Shown here piece after piece: positions 35,885 to 44,067 of a DNA stretch of 64,000 nt. Position numbers and translations under genes: made by a program. The notes beneath the pieces were generated by a model. It made no database searches. It was not told the DNA's origin and saw only the letters and a list, made by a program, of their open reading frames with translations. Each line of letters opens with the position of its first letter. Within the stretch, counting starts at the first letter, position 1. Origin of the DNA: JAPLJC01 sp963697965 (lineage in GTDB: Bacteria > Desulfobacterota > Desulfobaccia > Desulfobaccales > 0-14-0-80-60-11). The stretch is from positions 1,116,001 to 1,180,000 of the forward strand of contig OY969108.1 of NCBI GenBank assembly GCA_963697965.1, given 5' to 3'.

Positions 35885-35953
35885 TTAGCTAGGGGTGAGC
35901 TCACGGGGGCCATCTGACCCCCCTGTAAAATAAAATCTCTGGAGGAGAATACC

Positions 35954-36379
35954 GTGGTGAGATGGCTAAGCATGATAATTTTGGCCGCCTGCCTGGCTCT
36001 GGGAGGGATGACGACGGGCTGGGCCAGCAACCTTCAGGAACAGGCCAAGGAAGACACGAATAAGGCCGCCAAGGCTTACCTGCAGGAGGGGCTGCTGGAG
36101 GCCGGCGAGGGACATGACGTCCAGGCGGCTGTCGCCTTCCGCCAGGCCCTTGCCATCAGGCCCGATTGGGCCGAGGCTCATAGCCTTTTGGGCAGCTCCC
36201 TGTCCCGTGCCGGCGACCTGCGGGAGGCGGAGGCGGAGCTGCGCAAGGCGGTACAACTGAAGCCCGATTATGCCGAGGGCTGGAATTATCTGGGGGAATT
36301 TCTCCAGGCGCGCGGCAAGGACCAGGAAGCCCAAGAGGCCTTTGCCAAGGCCAAGCAGTATGCCCGTCCCCCGCATTAG
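35954..36379 (+). CDS. Secreted tetratricopeptide repeat protein
   Basis: 141 residues with an N-terminal signal peptide (VRWLSMIILAACLALGGMTTGWAS, cleavage probably after WAS). At least two TPR units follow: AAVAFRQALAIRPDWAEAHSLLGSSLSRAGDLREAEAELRKAVQLKPDYAEGWNYLGEFLQARGKDQEAQEAFAKA. It starts at GTG 35954, six bases after a strong GGAGGAG. It probably acts as a periplasmic protein-protein interaction scaffold; partners are unknown. Confidence 0.8.
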   Translation: MVRWLSMIILAACLALGGMTTGWASNLQEQAKEDTNKAAKAYLQEGLLEAGEGHDVQAAVAFRQALAIRPDWAEAHSLLGSSLSRAGDLREAEAELRKAVQLKPDYAEGWNYLGEFLQARGKDQEAQEAFAKAKQYARPPH

Positions 36380-36430
36380 GGCCGGGCGCGCCGCCTAAAA
36401 ATCCGCCCCGTTCCTTGAGGAGGGGGCCGC

Positions 36431-36835
36431 TCAATTCAAGAAGACCACCAGGCGGTTTTTGCCGTCGGCGGTGCGGTAGTATATGAGGCTCTCCGCCAGG
36501 CGCTCCAATGAATTGAGATGGGGAGCGTCCACGGGGGAAGCCATCCCGCCGGGGTTGCCCGGGGAGGTCTCCGGGGAAGTTTTCGGGACTGCGTCGTCTT
36601 CGAACATCAGGCGCAACCTGGGGCCCTTCTCCTCCAATTCCACGGCGATGGAACCAGGTTCGTCGGGCTGATAGGCGTGATCCACCAGGTGCTGGAAGAT
36701 CCTTTTGGCCGCCAATTCCAGGGACCGGAGTCTGGCTGCCGGCAGGCCGCGGTCCTTGCTCCACCGGCTGATGAAGTCCTCCAGCAGTCTCAAGTTCTCC
36801 GCTCGATTAGTCAGGGTCAGACGGGAGGCGACCAT
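36431..36835 (-). CDS. Degenerate RsbW-like (HATPase) protein
   Basis: 134 residues resembling anti-sigma factor/serine kinase ATPase domains: LTLTNRAENLRLLEDFISRWSKDRGLPAARLRSLELAAKRIFQHLVDHAYQPDEPGSIAVELEEKGPRLRLMFEDDAVPKTSP. The family N-box (ELAVEEAxxNIxxHAY) reads ELAAKRIFQHLVDHAY here, so the catalytic Glu and Mg-binding Asn are replaced by Lys and His. ATP hydrolysis is doubtful and it may act only as a binding protein. No anti-anti-sigma partner is adjacent. Confidence 0.65.
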   Translation of the reverse strand: MVASRLTLTNRAENLRLLEDFISRWSKDRGLPAARLRSLELAAKRIFQHLVDHAYQPDEPGSIAVELEEKGPRLRLMFEDDAVPKTSPETSPGNPGGMASPVDAPHLNSLERLAESLIYYRTADGKNRLVVFLN

Positions 36836-37104
36836 GGCCGTGTAAGTCCTAACAAAAGGGTTTCCGGTTTTCGGCTAACAGCCAGCCAAGCGAGTGCCGC
36901 CCGCTTAAGATGCTCAACCGCATAAATTTCCCGTGCTTCCATGCTTGATGCCATCACCTGGATGATACTACCGGAGGCGTCCCTTCCCGCCGCGGCGCTG
37001 AAGCCGCTGGCTGAACGCTCCGATTTTCCCCTATTTTATTAGATTTTGCAAAAAGAATAGGGTTAAATCGAATATCTGACAATCGGGGTTTCCCTGAATA
37101 TGAT
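36836..37104. other. Intergenic stretch, no gene seen
   Basis: This region contains a GGTTTTCGG-type short repeat near 36865 and otherwise nothing recognisable. Confidence 0.35.
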
Positions 37105-37251
37105 TTAGTGGAAAGCCTGATTTTCAGGCAGCGGGCCGCCGGGCCGGCCGGCGCCGGCTCTCGCCAATCGACACTTTTCCCAGGGGCTATCCAGGTTAAA
37201 GGAACTCCCATTAAGCGTCTGGGACGTCAACCCTGCGATGGGGTCTCGCAT
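37105..37251 (-). CDS. Possible small protein of 48 residues
   Basis: ATG at 37251 preceded by AAGGAG with a 6-base spacing, the strongest ribosome-binding site in this gap. The product starts MRDPIAGLTSQTLNGSSF and ends RPGGPLPENQAFH; it has no hydrophobic segment and no known family. A sigma-54-like promoter lies 62 bases upstream. The frame is open 26 codons further upstream, but without a second good site. Confidence 0.35.
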   Translation of the reverse strand: MRDPIAGLTSQTLNGSSFNLDSPWEKCRLARAGAGRPGGPLPENQAFH

Positions 37252-37312
37252 CCGTTTCTCCTTTCCCAGGGTGGCTGGAATTAGCGGCGGCAAAGGCCTT
37301 GCCAGGGATTGA

Positions 37313-37330
37313 TCCAAGGACCGTGCCAAG
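37313..37330 (-). promoter_or_regulatory. Sigma-54-like promoter
   Basis: On the minus strand CTTGGCACGGTCCTTGGA. It matches the -24 element TTGGCACG exactly and has TTGG in place of TTGC at -12 with correct spacing. An AT-rich tract lies upstream. The fit is good but imperfect. Confidence 0.45.
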
Positions 37331-37479
37331 GTGGGTCAAAAAATAAATCCTGAAATTAACCATGGTTAGACCACAGAAAGCCCGAGCCGGAACCGCGGCC
37401 AGGGGCGGCTGGCGCCAGATTCTCTTGGAAAACAGATAATTATTCTTGTTTCAGACAATTGTGGCACCCCCATCCAGGG

Positions 37480-38061
37480 TCAGAGTTTCCGGTGCCCCTT
37501 GAGCGCCTGGCCCACCCCGGCCCGCTCCGCGGCAGGCTGCTGGAAGCGGTCCCGTTCGCTGAAGATGCAGCCACAGTACTGCTGCTTGTAAAGCCCAAGC
37601 TTTCCGGACCTAATCCGGCCTTCCTCCCAGCCCCGGCGAAAATCTTCGTAGTAAAAGGGCACCCCCACCTCCTGGACCAGCAATTGCCCCAATTCCCTGA
37701 TCAATTCATGGTTTTGAAATTTGCTGTAGAGGAGGGTGGAGGTGAAGGCGTCGAATTTGCCGCTCCGGGCTACCCGGGCCGTGGCGCTGAGGCGTTGGTA
37801 GTAACAGAAGCGGCAGCGCTCCGCCTCCCGGAAGGCCAGGTTACGCAAGAATTCCTCCAGGGGATAGCTCCGGTCCCAGATCACCGGCAAGCCTACTTTG
37901 GCGGCATAGGTCTCCAGGGTGGCTGCCCGGCGCTGATGCTCCTGGTAGGGGTGGATATTGGGGTTGGAAAAGAAGCCACGCACCTGGTGGCCCTTTGCCG
38001 CTAAGGCTGTCAACGGGTAGATGGTGCAAGGGGCGCAGCAGATGTGCAGCAAAATCTTCAT
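37480..38061 (-). CDS. queH: Epoxyqueuosine reductase QueH
   Basis: Last step of queuosine synthesis in tRNA: reduction of epoxyqueuosine, by the non-cobalamin QueH family. 193 residues. Cys pairs that hold the Fe-S and metal sites: LLHICCAPC (C8, C9, C12), ERCRFCYYQRL and QQYCGCIFSERDR. The length is typical. It follows sucD by five bases on the same strand, though the functional link is unclear. Confidence 0.92.
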   Translation of the reverse strand: MKILLHICCAPCTIYPLTALAAKGHQVRGFFSNPNIHPYQEHQRRAATLETYAAKVGLPVIWDRSYPLEEFLRNLAFREAERCRFCYYQRLSATARVARSGKFDAFTSTLLYSKFQNHELIRELGQLLVQEVGVPFYYEDFRRGWEEGRIRSGKLGLYKQQYCGCIFSERDRFQQPAAERAGVGQALKGHRKL

Positions 38062-38066
38062 GGACG

Positions 38067-38945
38067 TCAGGTGATATGCCCCATGACCCGTTTTACCGTT
38101 TGCCCCAGCTCGCCGATATTGGCCACTACAGTCACCCCGGCCCGGCTGAGGGCCGCCATCTTGTCCGCGGCCTTGCCGCTGCCCCCCGAGATAATGGCCC
38201 CGGCATGCCCCATGCGTTTGCCCGGCGGCGCGGTCTGTCCGGCGATGAAGCTCACCACCGGCTTGGAGACGTGGCCCGAGATGAAGGCCGCGGCCTCCTC
38301 TTCGGCAACGCCGCCGATCTCCCCGATGAGCACCACTCCCCCAGTCTGGGGATCAGCTTCGAACAATTTTAGCATATCTATGAAATCGGTGCCAATAATC
38401 GGATCGCCGCCGATGCCCACGCAGGTGCTCTGGCCGATGCCCAAAAGGGTCATCTGATGCACCGCTTCATAGGTGAGGGTGCCGCTGCGGGACACCAGGC
38501 CCATACCCCCGGGTTTATGGATCTGGCCCGGCATGATGCCCACCTTGGCCTGGCCCGGGGAGATGATGCCCGGGCAGTTGGGGCCGATGAGGCGGCAGCC
38601 GCTGTCCTTGAGGACGGCCATGACCTTCACCATGTCCAGGGTGGGGATGCCCTCGGTGATGCACACCGCCAGCTTGACCCCGGCGGCCGCGGCCTCCAGG
38701 ATGGCGTCGGCGGCAAAGGCCGGGGGCACGAAGATCAGGGAGGTGTTGGCCCCCGCCTCTTTGACCGCCTGGGCCACGGTGTTGAACACCGGGATGCCGT
38801 CCACCTGCTGGCCGCCCTTGCCCGGGGTCACTCCAGCCACGATCTTGGTGCCGTATTCGGCGCAGGCCCGGGCGTGGAAGGAACCCTCCTTGCCGGTAAT
38901 CCCCTGCACCACCACCCGGGTGTCGTTATTTACCAGAACGCTCAT
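38067..38945 (-). CDS. sucD: Succinyl-CoA ligase alpha subunit
   Basis: CoA-binding subunit with the phosphohistidine, 292 residues. Family motifs: VVVQGITGKEGSFHARACAEYGTKIVAGVTPGKGG, GPNCPGIISPGQAKVGIMPG, SRSGTLTYEAVHQ and GHAGAIISGGSGKAADK (active His in the GHAGA loop). It works with SucC upstream to interconvert succinyl-CoA and succinate with substrate-level phosphorylation. A 94-base gap separates it from sucC. Confidence 0.97.
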   Translation of the reverse strand: MSVLVNNDTRVVVQGITGKEGSFHARACAEYGTKIVAGVTPGKGGQQVDGIPVFNTVAQAVKEAGANTSLIFVPPAFAADAILEAAAAGVKLAVCITEGIPTLDMVKVMAVLKDSGCRLIGPNCPGIISPGQAKVGIMPGQIHKPGGMGLVSRSGTLTYEAVHQMTLLGIGQSTCVGIGGDPIIGTDFIDMLKLFEADPQTGGVVLIGEIGGVAEEEAAAFISGHVSKPVVSFIAGQTAPPGKRMGHAGAIISGGSGKAADKMAALSRAGVTVVANIGELGQTVKRVMGHIT

Positions 38946-39039
38946 ATCTCACCTTTCAGTCTTTTCCGGTTCACAAAGCAGCTCCAGGAACCAGCTTTTC
39001 TCCCTCCCCTTAAGGGGAGAGTCGAGGCGGGGGTGATTC

Positions 39040-40200
39040 TCAGCCCACCAGGGCCGCCACCTTTTGGGCCGCATCCAGCATGTCAGTGGCCACGGTGAAT
39101 TTGAGGCCGGAATTCTTCAGAATCTCCCGCCCCTGCTCGACGTTGGTCCCCTCCAGGCGGACGATGATGGGCACCTGCACCTTGACCTCTTGCACCGCCT
39201 CCACCACCCCGCTGGCCAGGACGTCGCAACGCAGGATGCCGCCGAAGATATTGATGAGCACCCCCTTGACGTGGGGGTCCCCCAGGATGATGCGGAAGCC
39301 GTTGCTGACCATTGCCGCGGAGGCGCCGCCGCCCACGTCCAGGAAGTTGGCGGGTTCGGCGCCGGCGGCCTTGATCAGGTCCATGGTGGCCATGGCCAGG
39401 CCGGCGCCGTTCACCATGGCGCCGACATTGCCGTTCAAGCGGATGTAATTGAGCTGGTGCTTGCGGGCCTCAAATTCCAAGGGGTCCATCTCGCTCGGGT
39501 CTTCCAGGCCGGCCAGGTCGCGGTGGCGGAACAGGGCGTTGTCGTCCAGGTTGAGCTTGGCGTCCAGTGCCAGCAAGGCTCCGGATTTGGTGACCACCAG
39601 CGGGTTGATCTCCGCCAGGGAGCAGTCCAGAGCGACGAACAGCCGGTAAAGGCTGTCGATAAAGCTCACTGCGGGGCGCAGCAGTTGGGGGTCAAGGCCC
39701 ACCCCGAAGGCCAGGTTGCGGGCCTGGTAGGGCAGGCAGCCGGTGATGGGATTCACCGCCTCTTTGATGATCAGCTCCGGGGTGCGGGCCGCCACTTCTT
39801 CAATCTCCATACCGCCGGCGGCGCTCATCATGATCACCGGACGGCCCAGGGTGCGGTCCGGAACGATCCCCAGGTACAGTTCCCGGGCGATCTCCTGGGC
39901 CTGCTCCACCAGTACCTGGTTGACCAGCTTGCCCTCGGGGCCGGTCTGGGGGGTGATCAGGGTCATACCCAGGATCTGGCCGGACATAAGCTCCACCTCC
40001 TGGGCAGTAGCCGCGGTCTTGATGCCGCCGCCCTTGCCGCGGCCGCCGGCGTGGATCTGGGCCTTGACCACAAAAGGGCCGCCCGGCAGGTTTTCGGCCA
40101 CCTGGCGGGCCTGGGCGGCGGTCCCGGCCACCGCTCCTTCGGGTACCGGCACCTGGAATTTCCTGAGCAATTCTTTGGCCTGATATTCGTGAATCTTCAT
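39040..40200 (-). CDS. sucC: Succinyl-CoA ligase beta subunit
   Basis: ATP-grasp subunit, 386 residues. MKIHEYQAKELLRKFQVPVPEG is the family start; also KAQIHAGGRGKGGGIK, AEINPLVVTKSGALLALDAKLNLDDNALFRHRD, GNVGAMVNGAGLAMATMD, FLDVGGGAS and NIFGGILRCDVLASG. It forms the heterodimer with SucD. The AT-rich region upstream should hold its promoter. Confidence 0.97.
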   Translation of the reverse strand: MKIHEYQAKELLRKFQVPVPEGAVAGTAAQARQVAENLPGGPFVVKAQIHAGGRGKGGGIKTAATAQEVELMSGQILGMTLITPQTGPEGKLVNQVLVEQAQEIARELYLGIVPDRTLGRPVIMMSAAGGMEIEEVAARTPELIIKEAVNPITGCLPYQARNLAFGVGLDPQLLRPAVSFIDSLYRLFVALDCSLAEINPLVVTKSGALLALDAKLNLDDNALFRHRDLAGLEDPSEMDPLEFEARKHQLNYIRLNGNVGAMVNGAGLAMATMDLIKAAGAEPANFLDVGGGASAAMVSNGFRIILGDPHVKGVLINIFGGILRCDVLASGVVEAVQEVKVQVPIIVRLEGTNVEQGREILKNSGLKFTVATDMLDAAQKVAALVG

Positions 40201-40652
40201 AATATGTGTCCCTTCCCAAAACCGAGATTAAGAAAGATTAAACCAGACCCTCATAAGATGTAAAGAAAAAAAACAATAAATAGGGCGCCGGGGGGGGCAG
40301 GGGAGAAGGCGTGCAAAAGATATTAGACAAATATTGTAACAAATTTGATTACAGATATGGAAAGTTCATTATACATCGCCAAACAATGATCTAATATCTA
40401 ATAACAAACCATTTCGAATAAATAATATGGCAAGTAGGCTGCTCATAATTTATCCATCAGATAAATAAAGAAAAATAGGATCAAATAAAACTGGCAGATA
40501 GTGTTAATTTAATAATGTGAAAATTATCAATTCGAGTTTCCCGCCATGAATTAGTGGCAGCGGAGAAGATAAATGATTCCACAGGCCGGAGGCCTAGGCT
40601 ACCGGGTCCGGGTTGCATTGGCGTCCCGCCCGAGATAGCGCCGCGGGCTTCC
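40201..40652. other. AT-rich upstream region of sucC
   Basis: About 450 bases, distinctly AT-rich (40320-40540 especially) against GC-rich surroundings. It probably contains the sucC promoter. No ORF, tRNA or hairpin terminator was recognised. Confidence 0.4.
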
Positions 40653-41360
40653 TCAGGGCTGGTGGCTGGGTGCGCCCCAGGAATCCGGGTGATCTCCGGA
40701 GGGAGCCGCTAGGGTGTAATCCAGGCGGTATAGGACTACGATCAGGATGATGGTGCCCAGCAGCATCCAGATAGGCCCGAAGAGCCACAAAACCAGGAGC
40801 ACCCCGATATAGTAACCCCGCATGCCGGCAGTGTAATGGAGGCTGGCATGTCTGAGGATACCCGCAACATAACACGGGGTGATCTTGTGGGCCAGCGAAG
40901 GTGGGACATTTATCATGAAATTGACCTGGTTGAAGGAGCGGATGGCCATGGTAAAGCTAAAGAAGATGAAGAAGAAATCGACCACGATCGTCATCAGTTT
41001 GAACAGCCACAGGACCCGGTGCTCCCGAACCAGTTCCTGGAGGCTGGGGGTGATTTCCGCCATCTTCTCCGGGCTGGCGGCGACGCTCATGACCCCCAGG
41101 CAGATGAGGATGGCGGTGGAGGCCAGAAAACTCGAGGCCATCACCTGGTTGCGCAGTGTCTGGACCGCCAGGATGTCCCGCTTGTCCGCCATGACGGACT
41201 CCACCCAATGGCCCTGCAGGTGGTTGATGACCCCGATGGAGGTGGTCAAGGGGCGGCGCCGCACTCGGTTGATCAGCCGCACGTAATAGCTGAGCAGGAT
41301 GAGGAAGGAGGCGCAGGTGAGGAACAACTCCAGGTTGACATGCACCAGGGACGGCTCCAT
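40653..41360 (-). CDS. DUF599 family membrane protein
   Basis: 235 residues, four predicted membrane helices (about 10-30, 75-95, 118-142 and 185-215). The conserved DUF599 stretch is HWVESVMADKRDILAVQTLRNQVMASSFLASTAILICLG, with FSFTMAIRSFNQVNFMINVP later. The biochemical role of the family is not established. It appears as a single gene flanked by long gaps. Confidence 0.82.
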   Translation of the reverse strand: MEPSLVHVNLELFLTCASFLILLSYYVRLINRVRRRPLTTSIGVINHLQGHWVESVMADKRDILAVQTLRNQVMASSFLASTAILICLGVMSVAASPEKMAEITPSLQELVREHRVLWLFKLMTIVVDFFFIFFSFTMAIRSFNQVNFMINVPPSLAHKITPCYVAGILRHASLHYTAGMRGYYIGVLLVLWLFGPIWMLLGTIILIVVLYRLDYTLAAPSGDHPDSWGAPSHQP

Positions 41361-41565
41361 TTGAGGGCTCCTCCAGAGGACGGCAGGACTCAGCAGTCAT
41401 GACCAGGGGCGTTCTTAAAACTCCGGAAAATTGAGCCGACCCGATCCTGATTCAGGCGGCCGCCTTGCACCTGAAAACGCCCCTCGATTATCACCTACCA
41501 TGTTTCCCCATTGGATGCAATTCCCCTGGAAGCCCGGTAGTGACTCATTTTGATTTTTTTCTGCC

Positions 41566-41594
41566 TTGACTCGTTCCCTAATCCCTGCGATACT
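41566..41594 (+). promoter_or_regulatory. Promoter of the small KGG protein gene
   Basis: TTGACT (41566-41571), a 17-base spacer and GATACT (41589-41594). Transcription is expected at 41600-41601, the position of the ATG itself. No Shine-Dalgarno is present, so a leaderless message is likely. Confidence 0.5.
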
Positions 41595-41600
41595 TAATAC

Positions 41601-41858
41601 ATGAGGCGTTCAAGCAAAAAGCTCCCGAAAGACCCTAATCAGCTAGCCCATGAAATCGTCCGCATGTCTACCGAAGAACCTGAATCCGCTCAGGAAGAAC
41701 CAAAAAAGGAAAGATCGCCCGTTTCTGAATATCTGTCAGAGATCGGGCGCAAGGGCGGGTTGAAGGGCGGGAAAGCCAGGGCTGAAAAGCTTACCCCGGA
41801 ACAACGGAAGGAAATCGCCAAGAAAGCTGCTAAGGCAAGGTGGGAGAAGAAAAAGTAA
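41601..41858 (+). CDS. Small basic KGG-motif protein
   Basis: 85 residues, about one quarter Lys. The C-terminal half EIGRKGGLKGGKARAEKLTPEQRKEIAKKAAKARWEKKK is the widely distributed KGG/histone-like motif, in which GG-K repeats precede an amphipathic helix. Proteins like this are often labelled RNA-binding or histone H1-like without proof. It is first on the plus strand of the accessory region and convergent with the HEPN gene. Confidence 0.7.
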   Translation: MRRSSKKLPKDPNQLAHEIVRMSTEEPESAQEEPKKERSPVSEYLSEIGRKGGLKGGKARAEKLTPEQRKEIAKKAAKARWEKKK

Positions 41859-41871
41859 ATAAAATGGATAA

Positions 41872-42246
41872 TTAAGGTACTATCGTGGATAGATGATTAA
41901 ATACTTCGAAGGCTCCTTTTAATGCTTCCGTAGTCATTCGGCCAAGATTATTCACGGTATCACGATAATCGCATCGAATTCGCCATTTGTGTAACTCCCA
42001 TAATTTATCAGCTATATCAGCCCTTCCTTTTTGCCTAAAATGGTCACGAACCTTTAAGTGATCCACGCCACTATAGGATGGGACATAACTCTGGTGGTCT
42101 CTGGCGAAATTCCGGGCTCCACAAAAAGCAGCATAATAAGACCTACTTATCGCGCACCTATAAATTGCTTCTTCATAATTCAAAGAAGCTCTTGTTAGAT
42201 AAATTTCCTGTATCAATAAGAGATAATCTCGCCAAGAAAAGGCCAT
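41872..42246 (-). CDS. HEPN-domain protein, UPF0332-like
   Basis: 124 residues, all helical. The pattern AISRSYYAAFCGARNFARDH, VDHLKVRDHF and RIRCDYRDTV matches HEPN proteins of the UPF0332 type (YYaxFxaAR, HxxVxxxF, RxxaDY). An R-x5-H arrangement (RNFARDH) could serve as the RNase-type motif, but this is not certain. It is the last gene of a three-gene operon, 6 bases after the 185-residue protein. No MNT nucleotidyltransferase partner is present. Confidence 0.7.
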   Translation of the reverse strand: MAFSWRDYLLLIQEIYLTRASLNYEEAIYRCAISRSYYAAFCGARNFARDHQSYVPSYSGVDHLKVRDHFRQKGRADIADKLWELHKWRIRCDYRDTVNNLGRMTTEALKGAFEVFNHLSTIVP

Positions 42247-42252
42247 AGGAAC

Positions 42253-42810
42253 TTACTCAGGGGAGCCGAAATCAGTTGTTACTAAAATCCAACCCCGTTT
42301 ACCAGTTAGTCTCTCCCTATATTTTGCCCGGATATCATCAATTATATCCATGAAATCCTCCGCATAATGCTTTTGGCGAACATATAAAATCAATTCATTT
42401 CCTTCAGTATCTGGATCAAGTTCTAAAGATAATTGTGCGTTATGTGAAAATCTTTCCATAGTCAAATTGCAAACTTCGGGCAATATTTCTCTTATATCAG
42501 GGAAATTAGATAGATAATTTCTTAACTCAGGGGTTTCGGGTATCCTGATTCCCTTATCTCGTGTAGCAGTAATTAGCATATCAATCTCCGCGATATTATC
42601 CCATTTACTTAATTCGGCCCCTGTATCATCAACTTGTCCTATTGTAATTGGCGGACTCATTTCCACATCACCAGCATCACCAAAATTAAAATAGCTTGGG
42701 GAAACTACTATTGGGCTAATAACCAATGTAATTCTCTGAACATCAGGGATTTCATATTCAGCGAAGTAATGGTCTGCAAAATCTAAATAATTTATAGCTG
42801 GTTCAACCAT
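42253..42810 (-). CDS. Conserved hypothetical protein, 185 residues
   Basis: Acidic soluble protein with no transmembrane segment. The C-terminal part (LSLELDPDTEGNELILYVRQ, then HYAEDFMDIIDDIR and GWILVTTDF) looks like a compact alpha/beta domain found in other bacteria beside small toxin-like genes; I cannot name the family. It lies between a DUF3467 gene (36-base gap) and the HEPN gene (6-base gap), so the three are co-transcribed. A role as a HEPN partner or antitoxin is only a guess. Confidence 0.6.
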   Translation of the reverse strand: MVEPAINYLDFADHYFAEYEIPDVQRITLVISPIVVSPSYFNFGDAGDVEMSPPITIGQVDDTGAELSKWDNIAEIDMLITATRDKGIRIPETPELRNYLSNFPDIREILPEVCNLTMERFSHNAQLSLELDPDTEGNELILYVRQKHYAEDFMDIIDDIRAKYRERLTGKRGWILVTTDFGSPE

Positions 42811-42846
42811 ATTGTATATTCCTTAAATTTATTAGACAGTCAAAAA

Positions 42847-43212
42847 TTAATGGTTAGCTGACTCCGAACCTGGGGATGAAGATAACTGAGTTAAACCCTT
42901 CTGATATTTTTCAAATTTTTCAAGATTAGATTGCAAATTTTTTATAAAACCCGGCATTTGTTTTGGCGAAACCATAACATCAATAATTATTGATGCGTCT
43001 ACTACAGTTTTATCTTCTTTCTTATTGAATTTTATATCTGTCGAAACAGGTGCTATGCAAAACCGAATATTAAATTCCCAAGGGCTATGTGAGACTTGAA
43101 AAAAATTTGAATAAACGCGTCCAAATCTTGGCTCACCCCTAGGCACTAATTCTACTGTGAATGGCCCAATAATTTCTTTTGGTTTATTTTCCTTTCCCAC
43201 GCTATCTGCCAT
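42847..43212 (-). CDS. DUF3467 family protein
   Basis: 121 residues. The family pattern is clear: RVYSNFFQVSHSPWEFNIRFCIAPV, then VVDASIIIDVMVSPKQMPGFIKNLQSNLEKFEKYQ, corresponding to YSNxxxVxHSxxEFxLDF and the SPxxAkxLlxaLxxNlxxYE end. The function is unknown. It is first in the three-gene operon, with GGAGGG before its ATG. Base composition is much poorer in GC than the surrounding core genes. Confidence 0.8.
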   Translation of the reverse strand: MADSVGKENKPKEIIGPFTVELVPRGEPRFGRVYSNFFQVSHSPWEFNIRFCIAPVSTDIKFNKKEDKTVVDASIIIDVMVSPKQMPGFIKNLQSNLEKFEKYQKGLTQLSSSPGSESANH

Positions 43213-43510
43213 TTAGACACCCTCCGTATAGGCTGATTTAACCAACTTTGACAGACCAAATTGAGGTAGGTTTACCTGATGCAATAATTATACCGTGTTG
43301 TCTGCAGGTTGTGAAATTATGCGCCATGAAAAGACAGGCAGAAAATCTATCAGTAAACAGACCCCTTTGTCAAGCACAATATAACCATCCTTTAACGATG
43401 GTCAATCGGCGATCTGATATTTTTTTGGGGTGAACTGGATTTTTTTGAAATGATAATACAATTAACTTCTATCCATAATAGCCTTACAAACTCTGCGTAT
43501 TCACCCACTC

Positions 43511-43529
43511 ATGATAATGCCATTATCAT
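43511..43529. promoter_or_regulatory. Perfect palindrome, probable operator
   Basis: ATGATAATG-C-CATTATCAT, a 9-bp inverted repeat around a single base, ending 13 bases before the -35 of the next promoter. Confidence 0.6.
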
Positions 43530-43542
43530 ATCAAAATAGGCA

Positions 43543-43571
43543 TTGACAAAAAAATCTACTCCTGGTAAACT
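43543..43571 (+). promoter_or_regulatory. Strong promoter for the HTH protein gene
   Basis: TTGACA (43543-43548), a 17-base spacer and TAAACT (43566-43571). AGGAGG precedes the ATG at 43604. Confidence 0.75.
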
Positions 43572-43603
43572 CCAATTCATCTCAGACAGGAGGGTTAGCA
43601 AAA

Positions 43604-44059
43604 ATGGCAGATTATGAGGAGGCCATAAAAACCGCGATTGAATCGGCTATGCAGGAGCGGAGCCAACTGCTTGACAAACTAAAGGAGTTTGATAAGCTCA
43701 AGGAGCAGTTGGGTCAGATCGAAGCCTTTATAAACCAGGGGAGGCTTCTTCTTGGAGGGGGTTACGCGAAAAGTGAGATAAAAAGTCCTACCCAGGCGTT
43801 CGCCGTCTCTGGGCAGATATCCGAATTATTTAAATCGCTGCCTGGGAAAACGAATGCTGAAAAGATAGTGGAGGTTTTGAAGGCAACTGGCCGGGCCATG
43901 ACAGTTCCTGAGATCGTCAAGGAATTTAAGGCCAGGAATTGGCAGCTAGGTGAGAAGAACCGGATGCAAATTATACGGAACACCCTGAAGGGTAAGGAAG
44001 GTGTTTTATTTAAAAAGATAGGCATAGGTCTTTGGGATTTGATGGAGAGAGCTGCATGA
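43604..44059 (+). CDS. Coiled-coil and winged-helix (HARE-HTH-like) protein
   Basis: 151 residues. The first 45 form a charged helix with heptad character (QERSQLLDKLKEFDKLKEQLGQIEAFINQG). The C-terminal 60 (AEKIVEVLKATGRAMTVPEIVKEF, then NRMQIIRNTLKGKEGVLFKKIGIGLWDL) resemble the HARE-HTH/winged-helix fold of chromatin and restriction proteins. It has a strong promoter and a palindrome upstream, so it may regulate itself. Its real target is unknown. Confidence 0.6.
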   Translation: MADYEEAIKTAIESAMQERSQLLDKLKEFDKLKEQLGQIEAFINQGRLLLGGGYAKSEIKSPTQAFAVSGQISELFKSLPGKTNAEKIVEVLKATGRAMTVPEIVKEFKARNWQLGEKNRMQIIRNTLKGKEGVLFKKIGIGLWDLMERAA

Positions 44060-44067
44060 AATAAAAA

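Larger units (their letters stand above)
43213..43603. other. Gap between divergent accessory operons
   Basis: AT-rich. It holds a palindrome (43511-43529) and a promoter (43543-43571) for the HTH gene, and presumably the promoter for the DUF3467 operon. No coding frame looks real. Confidence 0.5.

Noticed and set aside
36156..36764. Minus-strand frame of 202 codons spanning the TPR gene and the RsbW-like gene
   Set aside because: Pro/Gly/Arg-rich shadow frame that conflicts with two better supported genes.
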